Shown here one piece after another: positions 44,750 to 56,739 of a DNA stretch of 64,000 bases. The notes under the pieces are model-generated. The model worked only from the letters and a program-made list of their open reading frames with translations, searched no databases and was not told the origin of the DNA. Source of the stretch: Lineus longissimus. Its lineage: Eukaryota; Nemertea; Pilidiophora; Heteronemertea; Lineidae. The translations under genes and the position numbers were made by a program. Within the stretch, counting starts at the first letter, position 1. The number at the start of each line of letters is the position of its first letter. The stretch spans positions 15,171,808-15,235,807 of the forward strand of contig NC_088315.1 of the NCBI RefSeq assembly GCF_910592395.1, given 5' to 3'.

Positions 44750-45505
44750 TCATGGTAGATGATTCAACTGAGTGACTGCCTCATTTATGTGAACGTAGTC
44801 ACTGTTCCGTCTTTCTATGACAATAGTTTTTCCACCCAACCGTCCACTATCTAAAAGAGCAATTGCATACATCCAAATATCCGTGTCAGTTGCTTGGATT
44901 ATGAAATGCGAACATTGTGAACGATGCACACGATACCAAATCGCAGAATCGGCTTCACCCATATTATTGGATCGTGCTAGATCATGCCCAACCTGTCCTT
45001 CCTTCACAACAACTGGGTCCCTCCCTTCAGCATCCAAAATGAAACATTCATCATTTTGAAGAGAACCTTTTGCTTTGGTGACGAAGTACTGAGAAAGGAA
45101 GTGAATCAGTTTTTTCTTGTATTCTGCATCCTGCAGGGCCTTGGCATACTGTGAACCATGGAAAACATGTTCATTACTGTCCACAGGGCATTTGGAGAAG
45201 TCAGTAGTCCTGTCTGATTTCATGTTCTTCAGCTTTTCCTTTCTTTCGTCATGCAATGTGTCTCTCAAAGGAGGCAAATACTCTGGCTTATCAATAACAA
45301 CAGTTACTACACTCGCCATTTGTTTGTAGCCTTTCACAATGATGTTTGACCAGTAATATTCTGCCAGCTGTTCATAGGTTCTAATGCTGGGATCAACAGG
45401 TTTGTGTAGGTAGATTAGGAAGTCAATCACTATTTCAGATTTGTGCATTCCTATTTCAAAAGGCAGTTCCTTGGTAAACATTGTTTTCATCTCTGTCTTC
45501 TCCAA
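44750..45505 (-). pseudogene. PIN/XPG-like nuclease domain of the DUF6589-type gene
   Basis: 251 codons, with a helical N-terminal half followed by a segment ending in A-T-D-T-D-I-W-M-Y-A. Asp pairs in that context are typical of PIN/XPG-like nucleases that use metal ions. A frame change at about 45,500 separates it from the preceding piece. Confidence 0.55.
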
Positions 45506-46136
45506 GTGGTTTTTTCAGTTTGCTCTTGTTTCGGCTTCTCATCATGCCATCCTCATCGCGAATGGCCAATGGGTACTCTATGACCTGCTCAATGTATTGC
45601 CCTCCCTTCTGAAGTTGTGAATATGCTCCTTTCAACAACTTTGTAATCTTCTTCAGCTTTGATGTCTGGGCACGCTGTGTCACTTTCTTCTTTGAAAAGG
45701 TCCTGAATTTCCTCCGCCTGTCTTTTTTACGTTCTTCCGTTGGTGGTTTTAACATGTTTTGCCTAACATAAGATCTCATTCGCTGGTTGCCTTCACTTGA
45801 AATGCCCAGGAGGTCTCTTTTAACATCCAAGTCCACTTCTTTTGGTTTTTCTGAGAAAATGTTTATAAGCTTGGACCGGGAGTTACTGAAAGGACAGGCC
45901 TTTCTAACTAAGGGCTGTATCTGCCTTGTGTAGCCTTTCCAAGACGATCCCATTTCATTGACATAATATTCCCTTTTCCTGTGGAAACGGAATACATGCT
46001 CTCCAAGTTTCGTAATGATGTAGTCTAGGAACGCCATGTAATAAGACTGCTCAACCACTCGATGCTCGGACGCCCTAGCTGTGATATCCTTTAGTTTCCT
46101 ATTTATGATTTGTTCATGCCCCTCATCTAGTGCCAC
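45456..46136 (-). pseudogene. DUF6589-type gene, middle part
   Basis: 226 codons starting in an M-A-L-D-E-G-H-E-Q motif, which resembles the conserved A-L-D-x-x-H-E segment of invertebrate DUF6589-like proteins. It is followed by a helical, basic region. Stops at about 46,140-46,185 separate it from the preceding piece. Confidence 0.55.
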
Positions 46137-46186
46137 TATGGCCTTGCCAGATGACTAAGTGTCCACTGTCCTTCAACGAATTGATG

Positions 46187-46972
46187 CTATATGTCTGGTG
46201 GCAGCAACAGAACATCTGCAATTGTCTGGCATACTAGTTCCTCGTATTTATTGTGAGAATACGAAAAAAAGAGCTCTCCAAGGACGGGTAAGCAAGCATT
46301 TCTTAGGTGGAAATTTCCTGAGCGTATAGCAAAGAAATAACCTATGTAGGCATTCAAGAAATAGAGGCATTGGGCCCAGAAACAGGTGTTTTCATTCTCC
46401 TTGTTCTCGTCCTCCATTTGATTCTTTATCCAACTTGTGACATCTTGGTCAGAGCATCTAGCAACTGCTTCTCGCCAGAGGGCACCAAAGAGTCCTGCCA
46501 GAAGGTTGTGGATGTCCTTCCACTGATACAAATCAGTCATGTGCTTGCATGCTTTAGCTATATCCTGCAAGCCTCCATCCCAGAGCATATCTCGCAAGGT
46601 TTCTGCAGCTAACTTGAGAAGATGCCAATCGCCAGGGACTGGGATTATCCACCTATACAATTCAGGATCTTTCTTCTTAAGATTCTTGACGATAGCGTAA
46701 GTCTGCTGATCCCCACCAACGACAACTTGCTTTGGGTACCCCACATCACCTATTCTCAGATCCCCCTTAAGGTCAGCGAGGTAATCAGCAACATCAGACA
46801 CAGTGGCAGACATAGCCTCTTTGACAGTACAATACACAACATTGTCTGGTTTAGAGTGTGTCCAGTTAGGCATGGTATTCTGCAGTGATCTTAGGAGAGG
46901 TCCTTCTGACGCGAGGTCCCGAGCTGCATCTTCCAAGCCGCACAGGAAATCTGCATAAGCAGATCTTTCTTC
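46187..46972 (-). pseudogene. DUF6589-like core
   Basis: A frame of 249 codons, plus a few codons up to the MITE border, has a V-V-G-G-D-Q-Q-T-Y motif and a P-G-D-W-H-L-L-K motif. These are characteristic of DUF6589-like proteins of invertebrates and fungi, whose activity is unknown to me. The frame reads on directly across the MITE target duplication into the piece at 47,908-48,296, so the MITE split one exon. Confidence 0.65.
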
Positions 46973-47918
46973 AAGGAGGATACCGCGGTGACGTCATATC
47001 ACGTGATCACATCCCATATTAGTGATCGCTATGGCCAATCAGATTCAGTCTACTGACAGCACCAGCACTGAACACATCTCCACGTCCCACTGTCTGGTGC
47101 GCTCCTGTACACAAAAACATCAATAGACATGAAATATTGCAATACCTGGTATGGATTCTTCCTGTGTAAAATAAAATTTACAGAGCAGATTAACTTCCAC
47201 GAATAAAAAAGACGTTTGGCATGGCCAAAGTGCGGAAATAATGTCTCCGCTAAAATACACTACGAAATACACTAGGCAATGCACTACGCGTTACACGGTA
47301 GAGATGCAGTTGAGTTTGTTATTGTTTTGACTTAGAAGCCCGCCCATATCATAATATATTCATGAAGTATGAACTCATTTCTGTCCCATACAACTCTAAG
47401 AACAGTCAATTTCTCCTTTAATCATCACCAAAACCGCGATATCCGCAGGAAGATTTCGTTCTAGTGTCCGAAAATGCATGATCTTACAGGGGCGCTAACT
47501 CGACAGATAGAGGGGATCTATGGGGATCTATGCGAGTTTTAGGTCCTACATGTCTCGAACTTGTAAAATCTGTAAACATGCCTCAAAATCCCATTATGAT
47601 AATGAAGAGATTGCCCCATATCTGGGAGACTGTTTTGAAACCATCGCTTATTTTGGAAGATCGGTGCCCGGCTATTTGGCTTTAAAAACCCTATTTTTCC
47701 CCATCAAAACAGCACTTTTCATTATTCAAATGATAACTTGTTGTCTGAAGACTTATTTCATAGCAGAAAAGTACTAATCACTCTGATTTGATGCGAAAAA
47801 TCTAACTTTGTTTGATGACTTGATTTTCCCTTGGCCGTGGATCGAGTTTGTTTACAATATGCAGCGCCATCTTGGAAAAGCCGTGACGTCACCGCGGTAT
47901 CCTCCTTGATCTTTCTTC
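46962..47918. mobile_element. MITE-like element, 935 bp, with 24-bp terminal inverted repeats
   Basis: Perfect inverted repeats at 46,973-46,996 and 47,884-47,907 (AAGGAGGATACC...GTGACGTCA). They are flanked by an 11-bp direct repeat GATCTTTCTTC at 46,962-46,972 and 47,908-47,918. No transposase is encoded. The family is not identified; the long target duplication is compatible with Mutator-like elements. Confidence 0.85.
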
Positions 47919-48296
47919 TTCCTTTTGGTCAAAGAAATGATTTTCCTCCAATGTTTCCCTTGTCAATATTTCATTTGCACCAACTGTTGTTGCAGGTGTC
48001 TCAGTGATGTCAGCCACCCTCTGAGGCTCCACCTGGTGACTGGTTTGTCCTGTCAGCAAGTTAAACATTCGTCCAATCACTTCACCACCATATTTAAATG
48101 TGTTGGCAAATTTTCTCTTGAAGTTCAGGTTGTCGAATGTTACACGCCAAAATGACTTCGGGTTCAGTTCATCTACACATCTGCGTTTTGCGGACCATTT
48201 TCCTGCGTCCTTTCTAATCTTATTTATTCCACAAGTCAATCCAAACATGTTAAAGAAGTTAAAACCTTTGTCCCTTAAACCATATGCATATGCCAC
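47908..48296 (-). pseudogene. DUF6589-type gene, segment upstream of the MITE
   Basis: Contains an F-D-N-L-N-F-K-R-K motif (about 48,130) that resembles the D-N-x-x-F segment of this protein family. A frame change at about 48,290 joins it to the frame ending at 48,275. Confidence 0.55.
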
Positions 48297-49345
48297 ATTT
48301 CCAAGGATCGTAGTAAATTGGATTGTTTATTCCTGAAGTTACACATAATGGCAATTATTGTCTGAAGTTTTAGGCTTTTCCTTTGACTTTCAATGGAAAG
48401 TGCAGGAGCATCTGACATGCCAAGAACTGAAGACAGAAACTCTACCAATGGATTGTGCAAGTAACCTTCCATGAGACGTGTCTGTCCATCCTCACTAGAA
48501 TCATTCTCTGTATTTTCGAAGATATCTCTTAGGTCAAAATCTTTTTCAACATTTGTGAACATTTTCACTTGCGTGTCTATCATCTTTTGGAGGTTGGTCA
48601 CGGATATTGCAGCTGACTTGATATCAGCAATCGATTCATTCAAAGATTGATTGTCCTTCATCAGTGAGTAAATTTCAGAAATCCCCATTTCTGAATATAC
48701 TTTTTTGTTGTATAGCAGAGTCCCACTTCGACGGGACTTTGTGACATTGGATCCAATCTCGTCATCCTTCTTGACTTGATGACTAAGATAGTTCTCAAAT
48801 CTTGAGACCCATTCATCAATATAGTCACTCTTCAGTTTTGATTTGAAGTTATGGACAATATCTTTCCTCATTATATGTCCTTTTGTCTTTTTGACATTCA
48901 TTCCTGCTGCAGTGCATTGTGCCATCGCCTGTGTCATTGGATTAGAGGATTTCAAGTCCGTGCTTAACTTGCTTGCCTGAGTTCGTTGGGAATAACATTT
49001 TTCGTTACAAACTTTGCAAATAAAGTCAAGTTCTTTCAGTGGTGGAATGCAAACTTCTGTTAACTCCGCATAAAATTTCAGATCGTCTATGAGCATGTTT
49101 TCAAGGGGAAAATTCCACTCATGTGCAGAGGTACAGTTGCATATGGCACACTTCCTATTTTTGCTTATGTTATACATTTCCATATAGTGACGTTTGCACA
49201 CATAGTCAGAGTCTTTCAGGACTAGCAGAAAATTTTCCCTGGTAGCTGCCAAATATGAATTCCATTGTTTTATCCCAAGTCCTTGTTTCCAGGAATCAAA
49301 TGAATAAAACTTTGTGACAGTTTTGATTGGTTTGACATGACTCAT
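48275..49345 (-). pseudogene. DUF6589-type gene, N-terminal Cys-rich and helical region
   Basis: 356 codons with several C-x2-C pairs (C-A-I-C-N-C, I-C-K-V-C-N-E-K-C) suggesting treble-clef or zinc-ribbon binding, then a long charged helical region. Confidence 0.6.
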
Positions 49346-50123
49346 ATTCGCAGAGTTTACAGTGTTTATTTGTGGTTCTGGTGTGCATTTTAATCCATCT
49401 TGGCTCCTTTAAATTTTCATCAGTGGCATTGTTATATGCATCTTGGTAACAGGCATTGCACAAACAGCTTTCTTTGTTAAGATTGAATATTTTATTTTCT
49501 TTGCTAAGGTATTTGTTAAAGGCCTGGGCTTTCTCGCCTGCATGACGCCGTCCTCTACTCATATCATGATGTACCAGGAAAGTAGGACCCTCCCCGAGGG
49601 TAATCCAGACAGAACACGGTGTACAATTATTACCATCAGTGTAGGGTGACTTTTGCTTTGAGGGTGGTTCATCCTTGTTACCATCTCCCTGTTCTGCACT
49701 ATGTCTCTTCCCTTTTAATGAACTTTCCTGACCTTTTGAACAACTATCATTCTGTCCTTGATTAGATGCTTGGCTGTCTGTCTTTTTGCTCTCCCACCGA
49801 CCCACCTGTCGCTGTAATACCCAAATTGCCAGCAAACCTTGTATTAATACGAGGTATTGATGACTTGCTGAATAGTTTGCATCGAATCGATCCGATATGA
49901 GAACAGTTAATAATCCAAGCATGATGAAGGGAGAAGCCATTTTGATAAATGTTCCTAAATTCGGGCATGTTACTCCTAATATATCCTGGGTATTATAGAA
50001 ACGTATTTGCCTGGCAGTATTAAATACGGGTGATTGAAATAACGGGTAGGAAGCAAATATTTGATTATTTCCTTCGAATAAATCCGAAATGAAAATTGCC
50101 GAATTGTTAAATAGATAACTCAA
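49296..50123 (-). pseudogene. DUF6589-type gene, N-terminus with zinc-binding Cys/His cluster
   Basis: The part from about 49,780 to 49,296 has C-L-C-N-A-C and C-K-L-C pairs and overlaps the next frame. The first about 110 codons (50,123-49,795) are hydrophobic with no Cys pattern and may not belong to the gene. The junction to the next frame is a single frame change at about 49,330. Confidence 0.45.
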
Positions 50124-52003
50124 TCCATTTGATAATTACAAGGGCAGGTGGGCCTAATGTATGTGATGTGACTTGTTCGAATTTAGGCATTAATCCTATC
50201 GTTAATCCTGAAATTGCCCCGTTATAATCCATGATTGACTGGATAGAAACAACCCCAAGCATGTTATCTGTTGGACAACCAACTAGCTACTAGCTCATGC
50301 TGACCACATGGGCTCCACCCACCAACCACCCTCTGATGATGGGTTAGGCCTAAAGATAAAATTTTCATAAATTTTATAAACCTAATCTAAGTGGGCATTT
50401 GGGATATATCATCAATTAGATTATATTACTACCGGTACTTCAAAGTTGAACCTCTACAATGAACTAACTTATGGTGAAAATTACCTGGCCATAGCAACCA
50501 CAACTGACACATGCATACTCGTGCAGTGTACATGGCATGTACGGAATGTACATTAAGGAAGTAGGTCATGTCCTTGATTTCTAACTCTGATTTGCCAAAT
50601 GAGCCCCAAGAAAGTACTGAACTATTATAGTTTCGAGCGATGGGGACCGCTTGCATATGAGAGAATGCATTATTATGTTCTAAAATTTGCATTGATACTG
50701 AGCTGATTGGCTGAGACTAGGCGAAGGCGACAGCTTTCTTCTGTTGATTGGCATTTATTAACCCTGACCCCCATGGCTATAACCAATAATATGGCAGAGA
50801 CCAGTTGAGATATGAAATCAGCAGTTGGGATGCCAGTAGTCAAGATATCAAGAGAGAGGCCTAGTGGATATTTCACCCTCAATACCCTTTAAGCCTCCCA
50901 GAACACGCCCAAAAAGGGCAGCCACACCCTTCAGGATTATTTAGGGTAATTAATCTGCCTACTGGAGCTCAATTGGATAATATGCTTGAGGATAAATATC
51001 ATAAACAGTCAGTGAGTAACCTATTCTTCCAATTTCAGCATGATTGAAACAGATGTGGGTAACTGTATGGTCACAGGGGGTACTTTTAGTGACACATAAT
51101 CATTTGGCTACTCCTTATCAGACAGGTAGTACATTGCAGTACCAATGCACTATCATTCATTGGTACCAAAACGAGGCTGAGTTTTAGAAACGAGGCTGAG
51201 TTTTAGCAGATAATGATATGAAATGGTGCAGATGGCTAACTGTTATGGCCGATGCTACTCTTTTAAAATCAATATCAACCGACCTAGATAAGGAGACATT
51301 AGACTTAGGTATCTCTGGTAATACAGGCATAGGTATTATTGGCGGTTGAGGATATACCTAAGCAGAAGATATAGACTATGCTAGGTCAACATCAAAATAG
51401 CTAAGGGCCTGTAAATTTATTCCATGCGAGAAATCTACCTGGTCAGTAGAATCTGTACAATGTTATTTATTTGCGGTTCTATATTGTGGGAGGTGCTGGT
51501 TAAACTGCAGTTAAAACCTACTTTTAGAAAGCAGTACCTACAAGACCTTGCCATTGCATGATAAACTCCAGTTCGATTCTACGTTAGAGAGAAGATACAA
51601 ATTAGGGGTGATAGGTACCACATAGTCCCTCAATGGTACTTCCTTATACAAGACCTCACATAATTCTATAGTGTGATGAGTGTCAGCAGCAAATATCGCT
51701 GCTAAGCATGTGGGGGAGGTAATGGGCCTATTAACAAAGCCTATTTTGCATCACAACTGTAGTCTCTTATCCTTATGACTACTAGAGTAGGTTCTTTGAA
51801 GACGACAGCTCAAGACGATGTTACTAATACGAGGTATATTCTAAGACTAAAGAAATGATGTGATACAGCTTGTCACCATGAGCTAGTGACCTGACCTAAA
51901 CTAAGGGCAATCGGCGTTCTACTTCATGTTGCTGGGTAGTTCCCACAACAACTTTATATTAAACGATTGGCGGGTATATGTATCAAATTGTGCTTCAGTC
52001 ATT
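50124..52003. other. Non-coding stretch, nothing recognised
   Basis: AT-rich sequence with a short duplication of GAGGCTGAGTTTTAG at about 51,173-51,204. No ORF has recognisable content. Confidence 0.5.
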
Positions 52004-52897
52004 TCAAAAAAAAAAACCACCACCTCCGCTGATGGCAAAATACGGATGTGTTGCCAATATCTGTGTGGCCATCCTCAGTGATCCATTGACTGCTTGAGGC
52101 AAGGTCTCTACTGCATAGAGATGGTAGGTGGAGTCCCTGGTTGCTACAGATATCCTAACGTTTATGAAAAGGTGAGTATTTGTATGATGGTAGACCACTT
52201 GCTGCAGCTGATAATATCTGGAAATGTTAGTCAAAGGAATTTCCAAGCCGTAATCAGGATAGTGTGCACGTAATTCTGCTTCAATTCCTTCTAACGAATT
52301 CAACAGTACGTCAGGAGTAATAATCTCCACCGGCAATCGTTGTTCGAGTAAAGCCTTCATTCCCTGTGTATGTGAAGCTATATGATCTTCCAGCTGAGCA
52401 AGTGACTCATCCAGGAAGATCTTATTCCGTAGGATCATGAGTAGGTGTGACGTGGGTGCCTCAACCTGCCGTTCAGTGCTATAAGTTTGCTGGCTGAAAA
52501 CTGCAAGGTCTCGTTTCGTCAGTGCAATTGCAGAAAATGCCCTGTCAAAAGAACTGTAAACCACTGTGGTCAGTGAAGAGAGTTCATGTTGAAAACTGAC
52601 AAGAGCTTTTTTATCATTCAACTGTGTCTTCTCAATACCGTTGATGTGCTTAGCCAACAACCTGGCCTGTCTGTCTGTAGCAAATCCAAAGACTGCGTGT
52701 CCAATTTCAAAAACAAAATCAAGACGTCCATGCTTTGATCGAGGAGTCTCATCCATCACCGGTATGTCTCTTGACAGCAGCTGAAACAAGCGGTGTTGGT
52801 GTCCTTCTATTCTATTAATGGCTTGGATCCTACTAGTCGATAGCGTGTCGGCGGTTTCACACAAAGCCTGACACAGCCAGGATGTTTCATTACACAT
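52004..52897 (-). pseudogene. Second envelope-like gene fragment (main part)
   Basis: 297 codons in the F-type envelope layout: a basic R-S-K-H segment (about 52,735), a G-x-F-x-F-x-x-G-H-A-V-F-G-F stretch, then heptad-rich helix and ectodomain. The basic site is not a perfect R-x-K-R. It ends abruptly in an A tract at 52,007-52,017 on the plus strand, and the membrane anchor is missing. Confidence 0.6.
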
Positions 52898-52911
52898 AGA
52901 TGATGCTCGAT

Positions 52912-53124
52912 TTAGGTCAAAATCTGAGGGGGAAAAGTTCGGAACGGCAAAGGTATGAGTCCATTGATCCCCGCCATTGACATGCTGCCAAGATTATAAA
53001 AGATCACCCCATTGTGCAATCTCACAGCATGTCCATTACTATCAATATTGTCAGAACTGACACCGAAAACTGTCAATAATCCAAAGAGGAGGAGTATCGT
53101 ACCTCTCCGTATGTAGAGAGCCAT
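52912..53124 (-). pseudogene. Second envelope-like gene, signal peptide part
   Basis: ATG at 53,124 followed by a basic residue pair and a hydrophobic run of about 17 residues, then a short ectodomain. It lies 137 bases after the chromodomain ORF on the same strand, as an envelope gene follows pol. A frame change near 52,905 separates it from the 52,004-52,897 piece. Confidence 0.6.
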
Positions 53125-53260
53125 GTTGATCGAAAGAAAAAATAGAGTTCTATTTTCAAAGGTCCAATTGACTCTATCTCCAATTTCTCATATTGGAACT
53201 ATATTCCACAACGTCTAATTGTCTCTAACAACACCGAGGCCGTATTGAATCAGTAATAGT

Positions 53261-53710
53261 CTATTTTCTTTTACGTCCTTTACCTTTCTGCAGGGCTTTA
53301 CGTTGTTTGTCCTGGAAATACCATTCAATAATTCGTTTCCGAACAATGTTTGTCTCTGGTTCCCAGGAATTTTTATAATTCCCAGCCCACTTGATCAGGT
53401 ACCATACAACAATTCCTTTCTTCCAGTGACTGAGTATTTTCTCCATGTGGATGACTTGATCCTCTGCATTGCGGCTCTTATTGCCATCCTGGATGTGATT
53501 TTTACCATCCTGGATCTGGTCGTGTCTGGCTTGCCTGGTTTTAGCTTGTTGGGATGTATCCTTTGGAACGCTAATATGATCCCGTTCATGGATCCGTTCC
53601 GCCCCCTCCGGCCAGTCCTTGTCGGCGCATGTGTCCCCGTGCAGGTTGACCACACGGGGCCTAACATCCAGACACCCCGCACAATGATAGGTGGCTACCA
53701 AACTCCTCAT
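53261..53710 (-). pseudogene. Chimera: antisense-gene Cys motif joined to a pol chromodomain
   Basis: 150 codons. The N-terminal 48 match the second-frame Cys motif of the antisense gene exon 2 (Y-H-C-A-G-C-L-D-V-R-P). Similarity to the other copies ends at about 53,575. After a repeat-like Asp/Gln/Lys linker, a chromodomain follows (about residues 85-135, with Y-L-I-K-W-A-G and S-W-E-P-E). The tail is basic. Confidence 0.65.
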
Positions 53711-53934
53711 GGGCGTTGTTCCAGAGGCATTTGCGTGCCTCTTCGCCCCGTTTCACCTGCTCCATGACTCGGCGGTTCGCCCGACACTCCTTTGAGCTGT
53801 GACATGCGGTTTGACACATGTCACTAGCTACGTCCGCCAGACGGTACAGGTGGCTGGTAACCACCGCTGCTGTACTTAGGCTCTTTCGGCTAGGCGGCAA
53901 CACAGCAGCTTCCCATGGCTCAAGTTTGACCTGA
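53661..53934 (-). pseudogene. Antisense-gene exon 2 copy (minus strand), first frame
   Basis: Starts at the conserved acceptor TTTCAG/GTC (53,934). It has the Cys-rich first frame, shortened by a deletion relative to the copies at 10.4 kb and 61.7 kb, and the same stop as those. Confidence 0.65.
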
Positions 53935-53951
53935 AACACAAGGCCAAACAT

Positions 53952-55610
53952 TACAATTCTCTAAAAAAATCATCCACAAACAGCCATAAGTTAGCTAATC
54001 TTAAGTTTTTATTGTTCTTGTTTCATTCTTGTTTAAATGCATCCTGAAAGAAACGATTACATTTACACATGTATACAGAATTATGAGTATATAAAGTAGA
54101 AGACAGCATTATGTAGGTCATCTTCTTGGCAGGCTGTATCCTTTAATGATTTAGTGGCAATGTTCATGGAATTGTCTTTTGTATGATGTTTCGTCCATCA
54201 GCTGATTCATCTGCTGTTCGTCTGACGGCAGGCATCGTAACCCCGATGGAGGGAGGCTGTACATGTGCTATTCCTTGCCAAAGGGTGCCCGTGAGGCTAG
54301 CTAAGGGAAGGAGTGCCTTACGTCTATGGTAGACGGGAGGGGACATAAATCAGAATATATCGGCCGATTAATTACTTGCGCCGCAAAGGCTTCCCGCGAA
54401 TGATGCGCCGCAACAATGCCCAGCTAAAAACACACCGCAAAAGAATGTGCCGTAAAAAATCTCGCCGCGTGACCCAATTTAAACCAATCAGGAGCCAAGG
54501 ACGGTTTGAATTTTGCGGCAGAGGTATTTTCGCGGGAGTCTTCTGCACGATTTGCGGGGGACTTATGCAAATTTCGCGGGAGACCTTCGCGGCGCACTTC
54601 TTTAACCAATCAGAGACATCGTAACTTCGTAAACCCGCCGGAAAATGTCTCTGATGTCTTCACAACTGTCATCCACCCTAGGGACCAAATTCATCAGACG
54701 TGTGTAACTTCTCCCTATTTGGTTATAGGGCCTATTCATATTATGTGAAGATTTACATGAATGACCTGAATCTGTCTATTCAGTAGTTAAACGCTGTTTT
54801 AAGCTGAACGCCCTTCATGAAGTTGGCCCCATTTGTCTAAGCTTGATTCCATCTACTATAAACCTACATTCTGGTACTCGCATATACTACTTGCTACATT
54901 TTCTTGTCATTCATCTCATTCCTTGCTATTAAATTCCGCCAGCGTAGCTATTCAGGCCGCCAGGCCTCTAGTTATTATTAGTTTAGGAACGTAACCAGTG
55001 TGTTGTCATATTTTTATTTAGCGATATGTCTGCATTTTGACTGCTTTGATCTCCGCCCCCCCCCCCCCCCCCCCAAGCGAAGCTCCCAGGCCGACAGGCC
55101 TGTAGTTTAGGTATCAAAATAAATAAATACCGAAGGAACGGATCTTCAAACCTGTAGAGTGTGCGTCACTGCAATTTTCTGTAATTCTAAATAATTGGGG
55201 TTTCCCAAGGTTATTGTGGTCTGGAAGTTCAAGCTCGAGATGTTATCTACGTTGTACCATCAGCTTACACCGGTTTTTTTATGATGTTTTAGAGAAAGCG
55301 TGGGCTATGTTAGCTCCATAAATTGCACTACGAACTATCTGACTATGGCAAGATGACCAGGTTTTGACATTGGCTTTTGGTTAAAACTAGGAATGGTTTG
55401 GAGATAGAAGTTGTTTGGCTAACGCTTACAGGTTTTACAATTTTGTCCGATAGTGGTTCCTTAAAGGGTAATTTGATTATGTACATGAAGTACCTGTAGT
55501 AGGCTGATGTCGTAGATAACGGTTTAATTTGTTATTTATACAAAGGAATTATATTACATAAGTGGAGTCATAGCGTAGAGGATGGGATTGTTTTACACTT
55601 TGGGATGACC
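53952..55610. other. Mixed non-coding region
   Basis: 53,952-54,030 is intron-like sequence matching the giant element next to exon 2. 54,370-54,630 is rich in GCCGC and GCGGG motifs but encodes nothing I recognise. A C tract lies at 55,054-55,073. Confidence 0.4.
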
Positions 55611-55630
55611 CCGTAACATCCCCCTCTGCC
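55611..55630 (-). promoter_or_regulatory. Possible polypurine tract and LTR start
   Basis: The minus strand reads GGCAGAGGGGGA/TGTTACGG at 55,630-55,611, the arrangement expected where a 3' LTR begins. I could not find the other LTR end. Confidence 0.35.
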
Positions 55631-56107
55631 GCTTATGTCCCAAACATTTTTTTTGTACTGATAGAAGTTAAAGGCGAAGCCTTAGATGTTGATCGGCGAA
55701 CTATATGGAAACAGCTGGGGGGGATGCCCGTTATCATCCTTTCGATGACCGCCGTTAGTGAGGTTGGTTCATCCGTATAGCAGTAGATTGGTCCCTGCAG
55801 GTAGATCAGTACTTGCTATGGCACTGGGCCTCCTGACTCGCAATGATTGACAAGGTCGCGCAGGACCCTAAGGTAGAGGTGAAGCAATCGACGATTGTGA
55901 CAGAGGGAAAGAAAGAATAATAAGTTTCGTACAACGTTGGAGGGAAAGTTGATTTTGTTACATGTCCAGTTCAAAGTGAATTACCCTGTGATGCGGTAAT
56001 AATATAATGTAAGAAATAATGGTTAAACTGAAGCAATTGGAATATTTATACACCTGCTTTTGACACTGTTATTTAAAATTTGCTTATGAACAATCCGGAA
56101 GGCTCTC

Positions 56108-56730
56108 CTAAAGTGGATATAAGTATACAATACAATTTAGGAAGCAAGGTGTCATGACTTGTAGGTCTTCTTCCCATATGGTTGGGCGGAACTTCTTCTC
56201 GACTTTGTCGGTCCGAACCATCCTGATTTTAAGCCGTGGCTTCGATTCACCGGCCATCATGTAGAGGTAGGGGGTGTATGGACTCTCCGTGAACTCCAAC
56301 GAAATTCCGTGGTGAGAAAGGTTCCGTCCACCCCCCACATGGCATCTGTAAGATGGCGTCGCACGAGTCCGGTGTTATCGAACCACCATATGGTTTCGCT
56401 CGGGGGTTCCAGGAGCCCTCCTTCGGGAGGTCCCAACGGACAACAGTTTGTTCCCGATCTGGAAATATGTCTGATATGCCGATAACTTCTTCTCGACTTT
56501 GTCGGTCCGAACCATCCTTATTCTAAGCCGTGGCTTCGATTCACCGGCCATCATGTAGAGATAGGGGGTGTGTGGACTCTCCGTGAACTCCAACGAAATT
56601 CCGTGGAGAAGAGTTTCGTCCACTCCCCACATGGCGTCTACAAGATGGCGTCGAACGCGTCCGGTGATATCGAACCACCATTTGGTTTCGCTCGGGGGTT
56701 CCAGGATCTCCTCTGCGAGTGGCCCCAACA
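56108..56730 (-). pseudogene. Antisense-gene exon 3 fragments, tandemly duplicated
   Basis: The conserved Y-T-P-Y-L-Y-M-M region occurs at about 56,285-56,150 and again at about 56,575-56,485. A shared block starting CAACAGTTTGTTCCCGATC is at 56,444 and 56,732, so the unit is about 290 bp. Frames are broken. Confidence 0.7.
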
Positions 56731-56739
56731 GACAACAGT

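Noticed and set aside
47520-47777. 85-codon plus-strand ORF with a CKIC pair inside the MITE
   Set aside because: Lies wholly inside a non-autonomous element, has no second zinc-ligand pair in proper spacing, and has no other support.
52004-52020. The A tract at the envelope fragment end as a retroposition poly(A) tail
   Set aside because: It lies on the wrong strand and at the wrong end for a tail of the envelope transcript; it only marks a truncation point.
54360-54630. GCCGC-rich segment as a coding gene
   Set aside because: Frames on both strands are short and Arg/Cys-rich through base composition only; no domain is visible.
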